Positions 52,937 to 62,735 of a DNA stretch of 64,000 bases are shown here, piece by piece; the first letter of the stretch is position 1, and each line of letters begins with the position of its first letter. A program made the position numbers and the translations under genes. The stretch comes from Arthrobacter sp. MYb214. GTDB taxonomy: Bacteria; Actinomycetota; Actinomycetes; Actinomycetales; Micrococcaceae. The DNA lies in assembly GCF_002979865.1 (NCBI RefSeq), contig NZ_PCPZ01000005.1, positions 186,001-250,000 of the forward strand, given 5' to 3'. A model generated the notes under the pieces. It made no database searches and had not been told where the DNA came from. It saw nothing but the letters and a program-made list of their open reading frames with translations.

Positions 52937-53407
52937 CTAGAGCGCGTTGGCCCAAATGGCTTCCGCCGACTCTGCCGCTGGCTCGTCGAAGATCCATTCG
53001 CCGCCTGGCTCTGCAGGCATGGTGTACGGCTGTACGATGGCCAAGGCCGCACCGACACGGTGCTCGGCCACAATGTGGATGGCGTCCTGGTCGTTTTCCT
53101 GGAGCAGCACATCCGAGGCGACGGCGATCGCCTGGAAGTGGGTGCCCTGCTGGTTCAGCACCTGCATCAGGTCCGCAACCATGGCTTCGGTGTCGATGTC
53201 GGCTTCCGGATCCTCAGGATCATCCGTTGGCGGAACAGCGATCAAGCGCAGCTCCGGCTCGTCTTCCTCTTCCTTCGGCTCCAGCGCGATCGCAAAAGGC
53301 AGGAACACGCCCTGCTCTTCGAGCTGTTCGCGGGCCACGCCCAGGGCGGTGCCCAAGACCTTGTTCAGCGCGTCCTTGACGCCCTCATCCAGTTCTTCGA
53401 GGTTCAT
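52937..53407 (-). CDS. Conserved actinobacterial protein of unknown function
   Basis: A 156-residue acidic protein: an N-terminal helix (MNLEELDEGVKDALNKVLGT), FLPFAIALEPKEEEDEPELR, then MVADLMQVLNQQGTHFQAIA and DAIHIVAEHRVGAALAIVQP. No enzyme motif or membrane segment is visible. Its closeness to manB (12 bp downstream of that gene on the same strand) suggests co-transcription. Confidence 0.7.
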   Translation of the reverse strand: MNLEELDEGVKDALNKVLGTALGVAREQLEEQGVFLPFAIALEPKEEEDEPELRLIAVPPTDDPEDPEADIDTEAMVADLMQVLNQQGTHFQAIAVASDVLLQENDQDAIHIVAEHRVGAALAIVQPYTMPAEPGGEWIFDEPAAESAEAIWANAL

Positions 53408-53419
53408 GTCTTCCCTTTG

Positions 53420-54844
53420 CTAGTTGGTGACGTTCTTTTCACGCACGATAGCCAGAACGGCATCGCGGATGGGCTCAATGATTTCTGCGGTCCGGCCTTC
53501 GCCGTTGAAACGCAGGAATGGTTCGGTATTCGATGGGCGCAGATTGATCCACCAGCTGCCATCGGCCGCTGAAATGGTCGTGCCGTCCATGGTGATCACT
53601 TCTACTGGCTGGTCTTGGAAATGCGACACGACCCGGGCAGTAGCACCTGCCTTGTCCTCGACCTCTGAATTGATTTCACCGGTGGCAGCGTAGGGTTCGT
53701 ATTCGGCACCCAGCTCGGAGAGCGGCAGTTCCTGCTCGCCCAAGGCGGCCAGCACATGCATGGCAGCGAGCATGCCGGTATCGGCATTGTAGAAGTCGCG
53801 GAAGTAGTAGTGGGCGGAATGCTCGCCTCCGAAGACCGCGCCCTGGGAAGCCATTTCAGCCTTGATGAAGGAGTGGCCTACGCGGGTCATCACCGGAACG
53901 CCACCGGACTTGGCGACGAATTCAGGCACTGCCTTGGAAGTGATCAAGTTGTGGATGATCACCGGGGACTCTTCGCCAGCTGCCTGCACGCGGGCGATTT
54001 CGCGCACCGCGACCAGTGCGGTGATAGCCGAAGGGGACAGCGGCAGCCCGCGCTCGTCGATCACGAAGCAGCGGTCGGCATCGCCGTCGAAAGCCAGGCC
54101 GAGATCGGCCCCATGCTCCAATACTGCGGATTGCAGGTCCTTGAGGTTTTCCGGTTCCAGCGGATTGGCCGGGTGGTTGGGGAAAGTGCCATCCAGCTCG
54201 AAATACAGCGGGACAATTTCGAGCGGCAGCTCAGCGAGCACCGTGCCCCCAAGAACTGCAGGGGTAGTCATGCCGCCCATACCGTTACCGGCATCCACCA
54301 CGATCTTCAGCGGACGAATGCCCGACAAGTCCACCAATTCTCGCAGGTAAGCTGCATAGTCGGCCAGCACTTCGCGCTCGCTGATGCTGCCCTGCGGGGC
54401 GTCACCGGAGACCGGCAGTCCCTCGTCAAGGTACTGCTGGGCCAGGTCGCGAATGTCGAAAAGACCGGTAGCCGAAGAAATCGGGCGGGCGCCAGACTTG
54501 GACATCTTGATGCCGTTGTACTGGGCGGGATTGTGGCTGGCGGTGAAGACAACACCGGCGGCATTGAGCTTGCCCGATGCGAAGTACAGCTCATCGGTGG
54601 AGATCAATCCGAGCATGATCACGTTGGCGCCGCGGTAGGTGGCGCCACGAGCGAAGGCTTGGGCGAATTCTGCGGAAGACGGGCGCATGTCACCGCCAAC
54701 CAGTACTTCCTTGCCGGACAGGGACAGGACGTCGACAAAGGCCGCGCCGATGGCTTCAATTGCTTCGGCATCCAGGTTCTCGCCGACTACGCCGCGTACG
54801 TCGTAGGCCTTAAAGCTCTGATTAAGATCAATTTCTTCACTCAC
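53420..54844 (-). CDS. manB: Phosphomannomutase/phosphoglucomutase ManB
   Basis: A 474-residue hexose-phosphate mutase. The phospho-Ser is Ser 103 in GVVFTASHNPAQYNGIKMSK. The metal loop LAFDGDADRCFVIDERG and sugar-binding GGEHSAHYYFRDFYNADTG are present, and the phosphate-binding RPSNTEPFLRFNGEG closes the protein. It supplies mannose-1-phosphate or glucose-1-phosphate for envelope glycans. Confidence 0.94.
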   Translation of the reverse strand: MSEEIDLNQSFKAYDVRGVVGENLDAEAIEAIGAAFVDVLSLSGKEVLVGGDMRPSSAEFAQAFARGATYRGANVIMLGLISTDELYFASGKLNAAGVVFTASHNPAQYNGIKMSKSGARPISSATGLFDIRDLAQQYLDEGLPVSGDAPQGSISEREVLADYAAYLRELVDLSGIRPLKIVVDAGNGMGGMTTPAVLGGTVLAELPLEIVPLYFELDGTFPNHPANPLEPENLKDLQSAVLEHGADLGLAFDGDADRCFVIDERGLPLSPSAITALVAVREIARVQAAGEESPVIIHNLITSKAVPEFVAKSGGVPVMTRVGHSFIKAEMASQGAVFGGEHSAHYYFRDFYNADTGMLAAMHVLAALGEQELPLSELGAEYEPYAATGEINSEVEDKAGATARVVSHFQDQPVEVITMDGTTISAADGSWWINLRPSNTEPFLRFNGEGRTAEIIEPIRDAVLAIVREKNVTN

Positions 54845-55020
54845 GCCTTTCAGCCTACCGGTTTGACTGATTCAAATCATTGAGAACTAGGCGATTGCGG
54901 ATGGGAAATGCCTAACATTTCAGCTATTTTCCCCTGCCGGCACCGCAGCTTGCGAGAGCTCATCCACAATTAGCGGACGCCACGGGCTAAATCGTGGGCA
55001 GGAACTGAAATACTGGAGGC

Positions 55021-57141
55021 ATGGATGGCTCAACGCAAGTGGATCTGAAAACGCTGGCACTGCAGAAACTGCGCGCACTGGTGCAAAACCCGGACGCGCA
55101 GTTCCATGATGGCCAGTATGAAGCGATCAGCGCACTGGTGGCCGAGCGGCGCCGCGCACTGGTCGTCCAGCGTACCGGCTGGGGCAAGTCCGCCGTGTAC
55201 TTCATCGCTTCCCTGCTGCTGCGAGAACAGGGCTACGGGCCAACACTGATCGTTTCCCCGCTGCTGGCATTGATGCGCGACCAGGTTGCGGCCGCGGAGC
55301 GTGCTGGAGTCCGCGCTGCGGCCATCAATTCGGCCAATGTGCTCGAATGGCGTGAAATCCTCGAAAAGCTGCAACGCAATGAGCTCGATGTGCTGCTGGT
55401 GTCCCCGGAGCGTTTGAACAATCCATCCTTCCGCGAGCAGCAGTTGCCGATGTTGATGCAGCGCTTGGGCCTGCTGGTCATCGACGAGGCGCACTGCATT
55501 TCGGACTGGGGCCACGATTTCCGCCCGGATTACCGCCGCATCCGGGACCTGATCGCCCGATTGCCTCAGGGCCTCCCGGTTTTGGCGACCACTGCAACAG
55601 CGAACAGCCGAGTAGTCCAGGACGTTGCCGAACAGCTGGCCGGCGGCACCGAGGAGGTCTTCACGCTGCGCGGCACCCTGGCTCGCGACTCGCTGCGCCT
55701 AGGTGTCCTGCGTCTGGCTTCGCCGCGCATGCAGTTAGCCTGGTTGCTCAGCCACATCGAGGACTTCAAGGGCTCGGGCATTATCTACACCCTGACGGTT
55801 TCTGCGGCCGAGGATATTGCTCGCCTGCTCAAGGATGCCGGGCACGAAGTTGCTGCCTACACCGGGCGCACCGATTTGGAAGAACGCGAACGCCTTGAAC
55901 AAGCGTTGAAGAATAACGAAGTGAAAGCGCTGATCGCCACGAGCGCCTTGGGCATGGGCTTTGACAAGCCAGACCTCGGTTTCGTCTTGCACATCGGTGC
56001 CCCCAGCTCGCCCGTGGCCTACTACCAGCAGGTGGGCCGTGCCGGGCGTGGGAGCATCAACGCAGATGTCCTGCTGCTGCCCGGGCCTGACGACTCGGAA
56101 ATTTGGGAATACTTCGCCACCAGCTCCATGCCGGACCAGATACGCGCCACCCAGGTGCTCGAGGCCTTGGCCAAGACCGACGGTGCGATGAGCGTCCCGG
56201 CGCTGGAAAGCGCCGTGAACCTTCGCCGCTCGCCACTTGAGCTGTTGCTGAAGGTGCTGGCCGTGGATGGTGCGGTGGAGCGTGTTGCCGGCGGCTGGAT
56301 GCGCACCGACATGCCATGGACCTATGATGCCGATCGGTACAAGCGAGTGGCGCAGAGCCGGATCCATGAACAAAACCTCATGGTCAGTTACGAGAACACT
56401 CGCGGATGCCGCATGCAGTTTCTGACCGACGCCTTGGATGATCCCCAGTCTGCTCCCTGCGGCCGGTGCGACAACTGCGCTGGCGTTTGGTTTGACGACC
56501 ATATTCCTGACGATTCGAAGGACAGCGCGCAGGCGGCACTTGGACGGGTGGGAGTTCCTATTGAACCGCGCAAGCTGTACCCTTCGGGACTGGACCGGCT
56601 GGGGTACACGCTCAAGGGCAAAATCGCTATTGACGAGCAGGTGGCCACGGGCCGGGCGCTGGCTCGCCTGACCGACCTGGGGTGGGGCAACCGATTGCGC
56701 CAGCTCTTTGCCGACCCCACCGATTCCCCTATCGACAAGGCGATGTTCGATGCGTGCATCAAGGTGCTTGCCGAATGGAATTGGGAGGAACGTCCAGTGG
56801 GCGTTGTAGCCATGCCATCGAATAAGCGTCCCCAGCTGATCACCTCCCTTGCTCAGGGCCTAGCTGAGGTGGGGCGGTTGCGCTACCTGGGGCAGCTCGA
56901 ATATCGCGGTGCTGGACCACAGAATGGCCCGGGCGGGAATTCCGCTTTCCGTGTGGCTGCGGTTGCCGATGCTTTTGAACTTCCAACGCAGCTCGAACAG
57001 CTCATTGCCGACGCTCCAGGGCCGGTGCTGCTAGTTGATGATCTGGTTGATTCCCGGTGGTCCATGGCGATGGCTGGGCGGGCCCTGCGCATCGCCGGCG
57101 CACCGGGTGTCATGCCTTTCACTTTGGGCGTAGCCGGGTAA
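55021..57141 (+). CDS. RecQ-type DNA helicase with C-terminal phosphoribosyltransferase-like domain
   Basis: A 706-residue protein. Helicase motifs: Walker A QRTGWGKSAVY (Lys 57), VIDEAHCISDWGHDFRPDYR, GIIYTLTVSAAED, SALGMGFDKPDLGFVLHIG and QQVGRAGRG. A RecQ zinc site follows (CRMQFLTD, then CGRCDNC). The last about 100 residues look like a ComF/PRTase module (GPVLLVDDLVDSRWSMAMAG), a fusion seen in some actinobacteria. The helicase unwinds DNA 3'-5'. What the added domain does is unknown. Confidence 0.93.
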   Translation: MDGSTQVDLKTLALQKLRALVQNPDAQFHDGQYEAISALVAERRRALVVQRTGWGKSAVYFIASLLLREQGYGPTLIVSPLLALMRDQVAAAERAGVRAAAINSANVLEWREILEKLQRNELDVLLVSPERLNNPSFREQQLPMLMQRLGLLVIDEAHCISDWGHDFRPDYRRIRDLIARLPQGLPVLATTATANSRVVQDVAEQLAGGTEEVFTLRGTLARDSLRLGVLRLASPRMQLAWLLSHIEDFKGSGIIYTLTVSAAEDIARLLKDAGHEVAAYTGRTDLEERERLEQALKNNEVKALIATSALGMGFDKPDLGFVLHIGAPSSPVAYYQQVGRAGRGSINADVLLLPGPDDSEIWEYFATSSMPDQIRATQVLEALAKTDGAMSVPALESAVNLRRSPLELLLKVLAVDGAVERVAGGWMRTDMPWTYDADRYKRVAQSRIHEQNLMVSYENTRGCRMQFLTDALDDPQSAPCGRCDNCAGVWFDDHIPDDSKDSAQAALGRVGVPIEPRKLYPSGLDRLGYTLKGKIAIDEQVATGRALARLTDLGWGNRLRQLFADPTDSPIDKAMFDACIKVLAEWNWEERPVGVVAMPSNKRPQLITSLAQGLAEVGRLRYLGQLEYRGAGPQNGPGGNSAFRVAAVADAFELPTQLEQLIADAPGPVLLVDDLVDSRWSMAMAGRALRIAGAPGVMPFTLGVAG

Positions 57142-57171
57142 TCGCACAGTTAAACAAAGTAGTCTGGAAGT

Positions 57172-58089
57172 ATGGAATTTCTCATCTGGCTCGTTGTCCT
57201 CATCGCAGTGATTGCCCTGGGCTACTTCGGTCTGCAAGCGCTGCGCAAGAAGAACACTGCGCAAATCGCGCAGGCGATTTCCCGTGAAGCAGCGCAGGCG
57301 GCAAACGCGAGGCTGGATGATGCTTCACGCAATTCGGTGTACCGCAATCTGGCCAAGGGCGACGTCATGGGCGCGGTCAAGGATTTCCGCGCTGCTACTG
57401 GCGACTCGGTCAAGGATTGCGTGATTGCAGTACGCAGCCTCGACAAGTACCCGCAGACAGCCCCTGCCAAGGAATTGCCGAATGATGATGCCGAGATCAA
57501 GGCTTTGAGCGACAAACTCGAAGCTCAAGTTGAGCGCGAAGATCGTGAAGCGGCCGCCACTGCCGCAGAGGATGCCACACCAGCACCTGCCGATGACACT
57601 TGGGTTGTACCCCAGGAATGGAGCGAGCAGTTCAGTTCCCTTCAGGAACCAAGTGCTACGCACTTCAAGATGGCGTTCGAACTTGATGGCGAGAACCGCG
57701 AATTTTCCAGCGAACAACTGCCGGCAAATGAATACGACCAGCTATTCTCCATGCTGCGGGATTCCAATTTTGAAGAAGCGGCAAAGATCCTGCACGGCTA
57801 TACGGATCTGCCGGTCGAAGACCTGGAACGCATGATCGCGACGTCCCCCATGTCTGGCGCGAGCGCCAACGGCAATATTGCAGACTTCCGCTTTGAAGGC
57901 CAGGGCCCGGATGGTCCAGTGCATTTCGATGCTGCCGAACTTCCAGAAGCTGACCGCGAAGCGCTCTTCGACGCAATCGCCGATACCGATCTGGACCGGA
58001 TGTCGGAAATCATTGTTCGCCACACCTCGTTGCCAGAGGATATCGTGCAGAACATGCTGCGGACCTTCGTTAAGCGCGACGACCAGTAG
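57172..58089 (+). CDS. Membrane-anchored protein with L7/L12-like segment
   Basis: A 305-residue protein. An N-terminal transmembrane helix (MEFLIWLVVLIAVIALGYFG) precedes a short segment GAVKDFRAATGDSVKDCVIA that resembles the C-terminal domain of ribosomal protein L7/L12, as in several actinobacterial membrane proteins. An acidic linker and two repeat-like regions follow (DNFEEAAKILHGYTDLPVED-like and DLDRMSEIIVRHTSLPEDIV-like). It lies 30 bp after the RecQ gene and might be co-transcribed. Function unknown. Confidence 0.7.
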   Translation: MEFLIWLVVLIAVIALGYFGLQALRKKNTAQIAQAISREAAQAANARLDDASRNSVYRNLAKGDVMGAVKDFRAATGDSVKDCVIAVRSLDKYPQTAPAKELPNDDAEIKALSDKLEAQVEREDREAAATAAEDATPAPADDTWVVPQEWSEQFSSLQEPSATHFKMAFELDGENREFSSEQLPANEYDQLFSMLRDSNFEEAAKILHGYTDLPVEDLERMIATSPMSGASANGNIADFRFEGQGPDGPVHFDAAELPEADREALFDAIADTDLDRMSEIIVRHTSLPEDIVQNMLRTFVKRDDQ

Positions 58090-58116
58090 CGGAGAAACTG
58101 CTGTCCTGGAGTTTTG

Positions 58117-58162
58117 AAAATCCCCCGGATTCACCGAAAAATCGGTGAATCCGGGGGATTTT
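58117..58162. terminator. Strong terminator after the L7/L12-like gene
   Basis: A 21-bp perfect stem (58117-58137 with 58142-58162) with a 4-nt loop and A/T-rich ends in both directions. Confidence 0.88.
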
Positions 58163-58207
58163 CCGTATTCGGAACGTTCTCGTCGAAAAAGTGCCATATG
58201 AACGAAA

Positions 58208-58231
58208 AACCCCCTACCTGAGTAGGGGGTT
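58208..58231. terminator. Terminator of tRNA-Ser(GCT)
   Basis: A 10-bp stem (58208-58217 with 58222-58231) with loop CTGA, next to the tRNA 3' end. A run of T follows on the minus strand. Confidence 0.8.
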
Positions 58232-58233
58232 CT

Positions 58234-58325
58234 TGGCGGACACGGGGGGATTTGAACCCCCGGTCGAGTTTTAGCCCGACCCTTCATTAGCAGTGAAGTC
58301 CATTCGGCCGCTCTGGCACGTGTCC
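58234..58325 (-). tRNA. tRNA-Ser (anticodon GCT)
   Basis: Acceptor GGACACG pairs with CGTGTCC; discriminator G and CCA are encoded (58236-58234). The anticodon loop CTGCTAA gives GCT, with a long variable arm. Confidence 0.94.
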
Positions 58326-58388
58326 ATCCGCTGTTTCCAGCAGAATCTAGCCTACCCGAAGATGGGCGCGTGTTCCAAAACGAGAGAG

Positions 58389-60476
58389 CTAACGCACCTG
58401 TCGCCACAGGAATTCGTAGCTGGTCGCCAGCATTTTGGCGGTTGACTCGTTATCCGTTGACCCGGCATGGCCACCGCCCTGTGGCTCGTGGTACCGCACA
58501 TTGGCAATGCCCAGATCCATCATTTTGGCTGCCATGATGCGTGCCTGCGAAGGGCCGACACGGTCATCAGAAGTCGTGGTCCAAATCAACGAGGCCGGAT
58601 AGTCATTGGCTGGATGAGGCTGGTCGGTGAGTCGATGCACGGGGGAGAAAGTCCGCAGGAAGTCCCAGTCCCCGGGAACCTGCGGGTCGCCGTACTCGGC
58701 AATCCAGGAATGGCCGGCAGCTAGCTGCGTGTAGCGCTGCATGTCCAATAGCGGGACGCCGCAGGAAATTGCTCCGAACAAGTGCGGGTAGCCAGAGATC
58801 ATATTGCCCATGAGCAACCCGCCGTTAGAACGCCCTGTCGCGGCCAAATGCGCGCGGGACGTCACCCGGCGAGCCACCAGGTCCTGGGCGATGGCTGCGA
58901 AATCCTCGTAGGCACGATGGCGCTTTTCACGCAGGGCAGCACGATGCCAATCCGGCCCGTACTCGCCACCACCGCGAATGTTGGCCATGACGTATACCGG
59001 TTTGCGGCCCTCAACGGTACGCCGCGATAACCAACCGGTGCCCATGGCGGCTGCATAGCCAGGAGTCATGCTGTGCTGGAAACCGCCGTAGCCGTCCATC
59101 AGCACCGGGTTCTTCCCATCGTGAACCAAGTCGGATGCCGCGACTTGGAAATATGGAACCCTGGTGCCGTCCGCAGAGGACGCAAAATGCTGGGTGACTT
59201 CAAAACCACCGGCATCAAAGCGATCCGGCGATTTCTTCACGACCTTTGCTGCCGAACCAACTGTGCCGCGCAACAAGGTAGTAGGGGTAATGAATCCGGT
59301 GATGGTCATCCAATAGTCATCGCCATGCTCCGGGTCCTCATCATCAACGGCTCCCACCGAGACGCTGAGCATTGGATCCTTCAGCGGCATGTCCGACTGG
59401 CTGAAATGATCTGCGAGATCAATAATGCGCACTTGCGAAGCCACATCACACAATACGGTGAGCAGCAGATAATTGGCGGTAAAGCTCAGTGATTCCAGCG
59501 CAGTGTGCGCATCCGGGACGAAGAGAACCTTCTCGATGCTGCCGGACTCGAGGAATCTATCCAGCCGGGCGATAGCCAATGAACCCGCAGCGATCTTCTG
59601 GCCCTGGTGTTCCCAATTGGTTTGGGGAGCAAAGAGGACCCACTGCCGGTGCAGGCTGACCTGCACATCGGTTGGAACATCGATCAGATGGTGTTCCCCG
59701 TCGATGAGGACACCGGCAGTGGAATTGTAGAAGTCGATGGCATCAGTGGTGACCACGCGTTCGAATCCCGGAGTCGAATCGAAGTAGCCGAAGGCTGCGA
59801 CATGTTCTCTATCGACTTGGAAGAGAATTGGCGCTTCTTCGATCTCCATGCCGCGGCTGAGCCTTCTCAAGGTATTCGCGTAGGTCGAACGGGTTGTGAA
59901 CTGCTCGCTGCTGGCGGAACCGACAAGCAACGTATCGTGGTCAATCCACGAGGCTTGGGTCTTCGCAACGGGAAGGTCGAAACCGCCGGCAACGAAGCTC
60001 TTGGAGGCCAGATCGAATTCGCGAATGCGCACCTGGTCGCCGCCGTCAGGACTCAAGCGAAGCAGCGCCCGCTGGTAGGCGCCACCGGCCGCTGGACGCA
60101 GGAGTGCTGAACCAGCGAAATGCCATTCGTGGCCTTCCAGCTGCGCATGCAGGTCAAGATCCAATAGAATTTCCCACTGCGGGTCGTCGCTGAGGTAGGA
60201 ATTCCAAGTGGTGCGACGCCAAAGTCCAAGACGATGGGCGGAATCGCGCCAGAAGTTGTAGTAGTGATCGCCACGCTTGGTCACCATGGGAATGCGGTCT
60301 TGGGCATCCAGGACCGTTTTGATCCGCTCCGCAGTGGCATGGAACGAGTCGTCGTACAGCTCGGACTCGGTACGCTGGGTCTGATCCCGCACCCATTCGA
60401 GTGCCGTTTCGTCGTGAATTCCTTCAAGCCAGGAATACGGATCAGCGCTTGCAACCTCAGAATCATGCTCAGTCAT
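58389..60476 (-). CDS. Prolyl oligopeptidase family (S9) peptidase
   Basis: A protein of about 695 residues: an N-terminal beta-propeller domain (DPYSWLEGIHDETALEWVRD opening) and a C-terminal alpha/beta-hydrolase domain. The nucleophile elbow GRSNGG gives Ser at about 550, the Asp is in TTSDDRVGPSQARIM (about 638) and His in PQGGGHAGSTDN (about 670). It cleaves short proline-containing peptides in the cytoplasm. Two ATGs are possible (60482 and 60476). The second has TAGACT 6 nt upstream and no Shine-Dalgarno, like a leaderless start. Confidence 0.9.
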   Translation of the reverse strand: MTEHDSEVASADPYSWLEGIHDETALEWVRDQTQRTESELYDDSFHATAERIKTVLDAQDRIPMVTKRGDHYYNFWRDSAHRLGLWRRTTWNSYLSDDPQWEILLDLDLHAQLEGHEWHFAGSALLRPAAGGAYQRALLRLSPDGGDQVRIREFDLASKSFVAGGFDLPVAKTQASWIDHDTLLVGSASSEQFTTRSTYANTLRRLSRGMEIEEAPILFQVDREHVAAFGYFDSTPGFERVVTTDAIDFYNSTAGVLIDGEHHLIDVPTDVQVSLHRQWVLFAPQTNWEHQGQKIAAGSLAIARLDRFLESGSIEKVLFVPDAHTALESLSFTANYLLLTVLCDVASQVRIIDLADHFSQSDMPLKDPMLSVSVGAVDDEDPEHGDDYWMTITGFITPTTLLRGTVGSAAKVVKKSPDRFDAGGFEVTQHFASSADGTRVPYFQVAASDLVHDGKNPVLMDGYGGFQHSMTPGYAAAMGTGWLSRRTVEGRKPVYVMANIRGGGEYGPDWHRAALREKRHRAYEDFAAIAQDLVARRVTSRAHLAATGRSNGGLLMGNMISGYPHLFGAISCGVPLLDMQRYTQLAAGHSWIAEYGDPQVPGDWDFLRTFSPVHRLTDQPHPANDYPASLIWTTTSDDRVGPSQARIMAAKMMDLGIANVRYHEPQGGGHAGSTDNESTAKMLATSYEFLWRQVR

Positions 60477-60532
60477 GGCCATAGTCTATGCGTCTGGCCC
60501 ATGCCCTGTTCCAAAGGTAATAACCTAGAGGA

Positions 60533-62548
60533 GTGAACAGCGAGATAGCAACACCAAAGAACGAGTTCAGCCTGGCCCTTGTCGGGGCAGGCCCACGCGG
60601 CACGAGCGTGGTTGAAAGACTCGCTAACTTGGCGTTGAAACTCCCGGCCCAAGGCACCGTCCTGAAAGTTACGGTCTTTGATCCCTTCCCTCCGGGCTCC
60701 GGCCACGTGTGGAACCCGAAACAGTCGGAGCATTTCCTGATGAACACCCCTTCATCATTTCCGACAGTGGCCCCCGAACGGTTGGGCGATGAACCGGGGT
60801 TGAGCTTTCGCCAGTTCGTCGCACTGCGCGGCGATGGACGCAAGCTCACCGATGAGCATGCCAAGCTGATCGGGCAAATTGAACCCGGCTCCTATCCGTC
60901 ACGCGCAATCTATGGCGAGTACCTCGAGCACGTGTATGAGCGCAGCGCAGCGATACTTGCCACCCACGAGAATTTCAGCATCGAACATGTAGCCGCAGAA
61001 GTCGTTGCGGTCCGCCCCGTCGGCAACGCCTATCAGATCGATTTCCGCAGTAACCTGGAGGGTGCCGAAACCCGTCAGCTGGCCGCTGACGCTGTGGTGC
61101 TGGCCTTGGGCCACCAGCCGGCAGAACTGAACCCATGGCAGAAGCAGCTCAAGGAAGCTGCCTCCCAAGCCGGGGCCACCTACCTGCCACCGAATGTTCC
61201 AGCGGACCTCGACTACTCCCAGTTCAAGGAAGGCCAGCCTGCGTTGATCCGCGGGTTGGGCTTGAATTTCTTTGACGGCATGGTCGAGCTGACGGCAGGC
61301 CGCGGCGGGATTTTCCGTGAGGCCAGCACCGAGCCGGGGCATCGCCTGCAGTACATCGGCTCAGGCCGGGAGCCGGCACTGATCGTAGCTTCGCGCCGCG
61401 GTACCCCCTACTGGGGCAAGCCAGTAGTGGAGCAGTTCATTCCTGATGAAATTGAACTACGCTACTTCGACGTTCCGGAACTCATCGGGCGCCTTGCCGA
61501 AGCACGCGCCACCAACCCTGCCTCCTCCTTGGTGTTCTCACGCCATATTTGGCCCAAACTGCACCGGGACATCTTGTTCGCCTACTACAGCACCTGCGCT
61601 CGCGCGCATGGTGCCCCGGAAGGCCTCGATGAGCGAGAATTCGTTGATCAGCTCGACGCGATCCTCTCTGCGGAGCACCATGAAGGAAGCCAAGTGTGGC
61701 TTAGCGAACTGCGCAAGTTCGTCGGGCAGTTCCCGCAGTTGCAGTGGCTCGATGTGCCAAAGCTGGCAAGGCCATTTGAAGAACTCGGGTTCAGCTCCGA
61801 TGAGCAATACCAGCAGGCAGTACGCGACTACCTCGTGGGCAATGCCCGGCACAGCACCGGCGGGCTAGAAGACCCGTTGTCATGCGCCATCATGACGATG
61901 AATGCCGGACGCATGCTGGTCAAGGAGCTGATTGCTTCCGGCGTGATCGACGAGCAGTCGCGCATTGAAGAAATCCAAGCGCACTTCGAACCACTGGTCG
62001 AAGGACTGTCCTCAGGCCCGCCGCTCGAACGCATTGAACAGCTGCTGGCGCTCTCGCGCGCCGGGATAGTAACCTTCCTTGGCCCGGACCCGGAGTTCGG
62101 CTTCGACGAGGTTTCCGAGCAATTCACCGCATCCTCGCCCTGGGTAGATGCGGAGGTGCACACTGCGAAGACCATGTGCGAAGCGATGATGCCCGGTAAC
62201 CGCGTGCTGCAAAATAACGCGGCGCTGATAAAGCAGCTCTTGGGAGATCACGTAGCGCGCGTGCACACTTGGAAGAACACGGAAGGCGAAAGCCTGCCTG
62301 GATCCGGTTTCGACGTGGTCGGTGAACCATACCGTCTGGTCAACAGCGATGGGCTGGCGCACCGCGGGCTATTCGTGCTGGGATTGCAATTGTCATCAGC
62401 GCAGTGGGGGACCGCTATTGCCGCGCAAGCGGGCGACCTGCGCCACCCCGCGGCCCGAACCTTGCAAGACGCAGCCAACGTAGTGAACGAAGTGGCTCGC
62501 CTGGCGGGGCTGATCGCCAACGAAAGATTAAGCGCGGAGCAGTATTAA
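60533..62548 (+). CDS. FAD/NAD(P)-binding protein (NAD(P)-binding 9 family)
   Basis: A 671-residue protein. The dinucleotide-binding FSLALVGAGPRGTSVVERL at the N-terminus is followed by FDPFPPGSGHVWNPKQSEHF and LMNTPSSFPTVAPERLGDE, as in FAD/NAD(P)-binding proteins of the pfam13454 type. The reaction is unknown. Start GTG 60533 has TAACCT 6 nt upstream, so it may be leaderless. It is divergent from the S9 peptidase across a 56-bp gap. Confidence 0.8.
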   Translation: MNSEIATPKNEFSLALVGAGPRGTSVVERLANLALKLPAQGTVLKVTVFDPFPPGSGHVWNPKQSEHFLMNTPSSFPTVAPERLGDEPGLSFRQFVALRGDGRKLTDEHAKLIGQIEPGSYPSRAIYGEYLEHVYERSAAILATHENFSIEHVAAEVVAVRPVGNAYQIDFRSNLEGAETRQLAADAVVLALGHQPAELNPWQKQLKEAASQAGATYLPPNVPADLDYSQFKEGQPALIRGLGLNFFDGMVELTAGRGGIFREASTEPGHRLQYIGSGREPALIVASRRGTPYWGKPVVEQFIPDEIELRYFDVPELIGRLAEARATNPASSLVFSRHIWPKLHRDILFAYYSTCARAHGAPEGLDEREFVDQLDAILSAEHHEGSQVWLSELRKFVGQFPQLQWLDVPKLARPFEELGFSSDEQYQQAVRDYLVGNARHSTGGLEDPLSCAIMTMNAGRMLVKELIASGVIDEQSRIEEIQAHFEPLVEGLSSGPPLERIEQLLALSRAGIVTFLGPDPEFGFDEVSEQFTASSPWVDAEVHTAKTMCEAMMPGNRVLQNNAALIKQLLGDHVARVHTWKNTEGESLPGSGFDVVGEPYRLVNSDGLAHRGLFVLGLQLSSAQWGTAIAAQAGDLRHPAARTLQDAANVVNEVARLAGLIANERLSAEQY

Positions 62549-62550
62549 GC

Positions 62551-62588
62551 AGTTTGGCGGGCTGATCCAAGGATCAGCCCGCCAAACT
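62551..62588. terminator. Terminator of the FAD gene and tRNA-Ser(TGA)
   Basis: An 18-bp perfect stem (62551-62568 with 62571-62588) with only AA between the arms, between the plus-strand FAD gene and the convergent tRNA. Confidence 0.8.
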
Positions 62589-62597
62589 CGAAAAGCG

Positions 62598-62685
62598 CGG
62601 ATGGTATGGGATTTGAACCCATGAGACGGGGTTGCCGCCTACTGGTTTTCAAGACCAGCTCCTTCGGCCGCTCGGACAACCATCC
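62598..62685 (-). tRNA. tRNA-Ser (anticodon TGA)
   Basis: Acceptor GGATGGT pairs with ACCATCC; discriminator G. The anticodon loop CTTGAAA gives TGA, with a long variable arm. CCA is not encoded (the next bases read CGC), unlike the other two serine tRNAs here. Confidence 0.94.
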
Positions 62686-62735
62686 AACCCGAAAAAGTAT
62701 ACGGCATGAACCCCTGTTGAAAGGAATTGAAGGCC

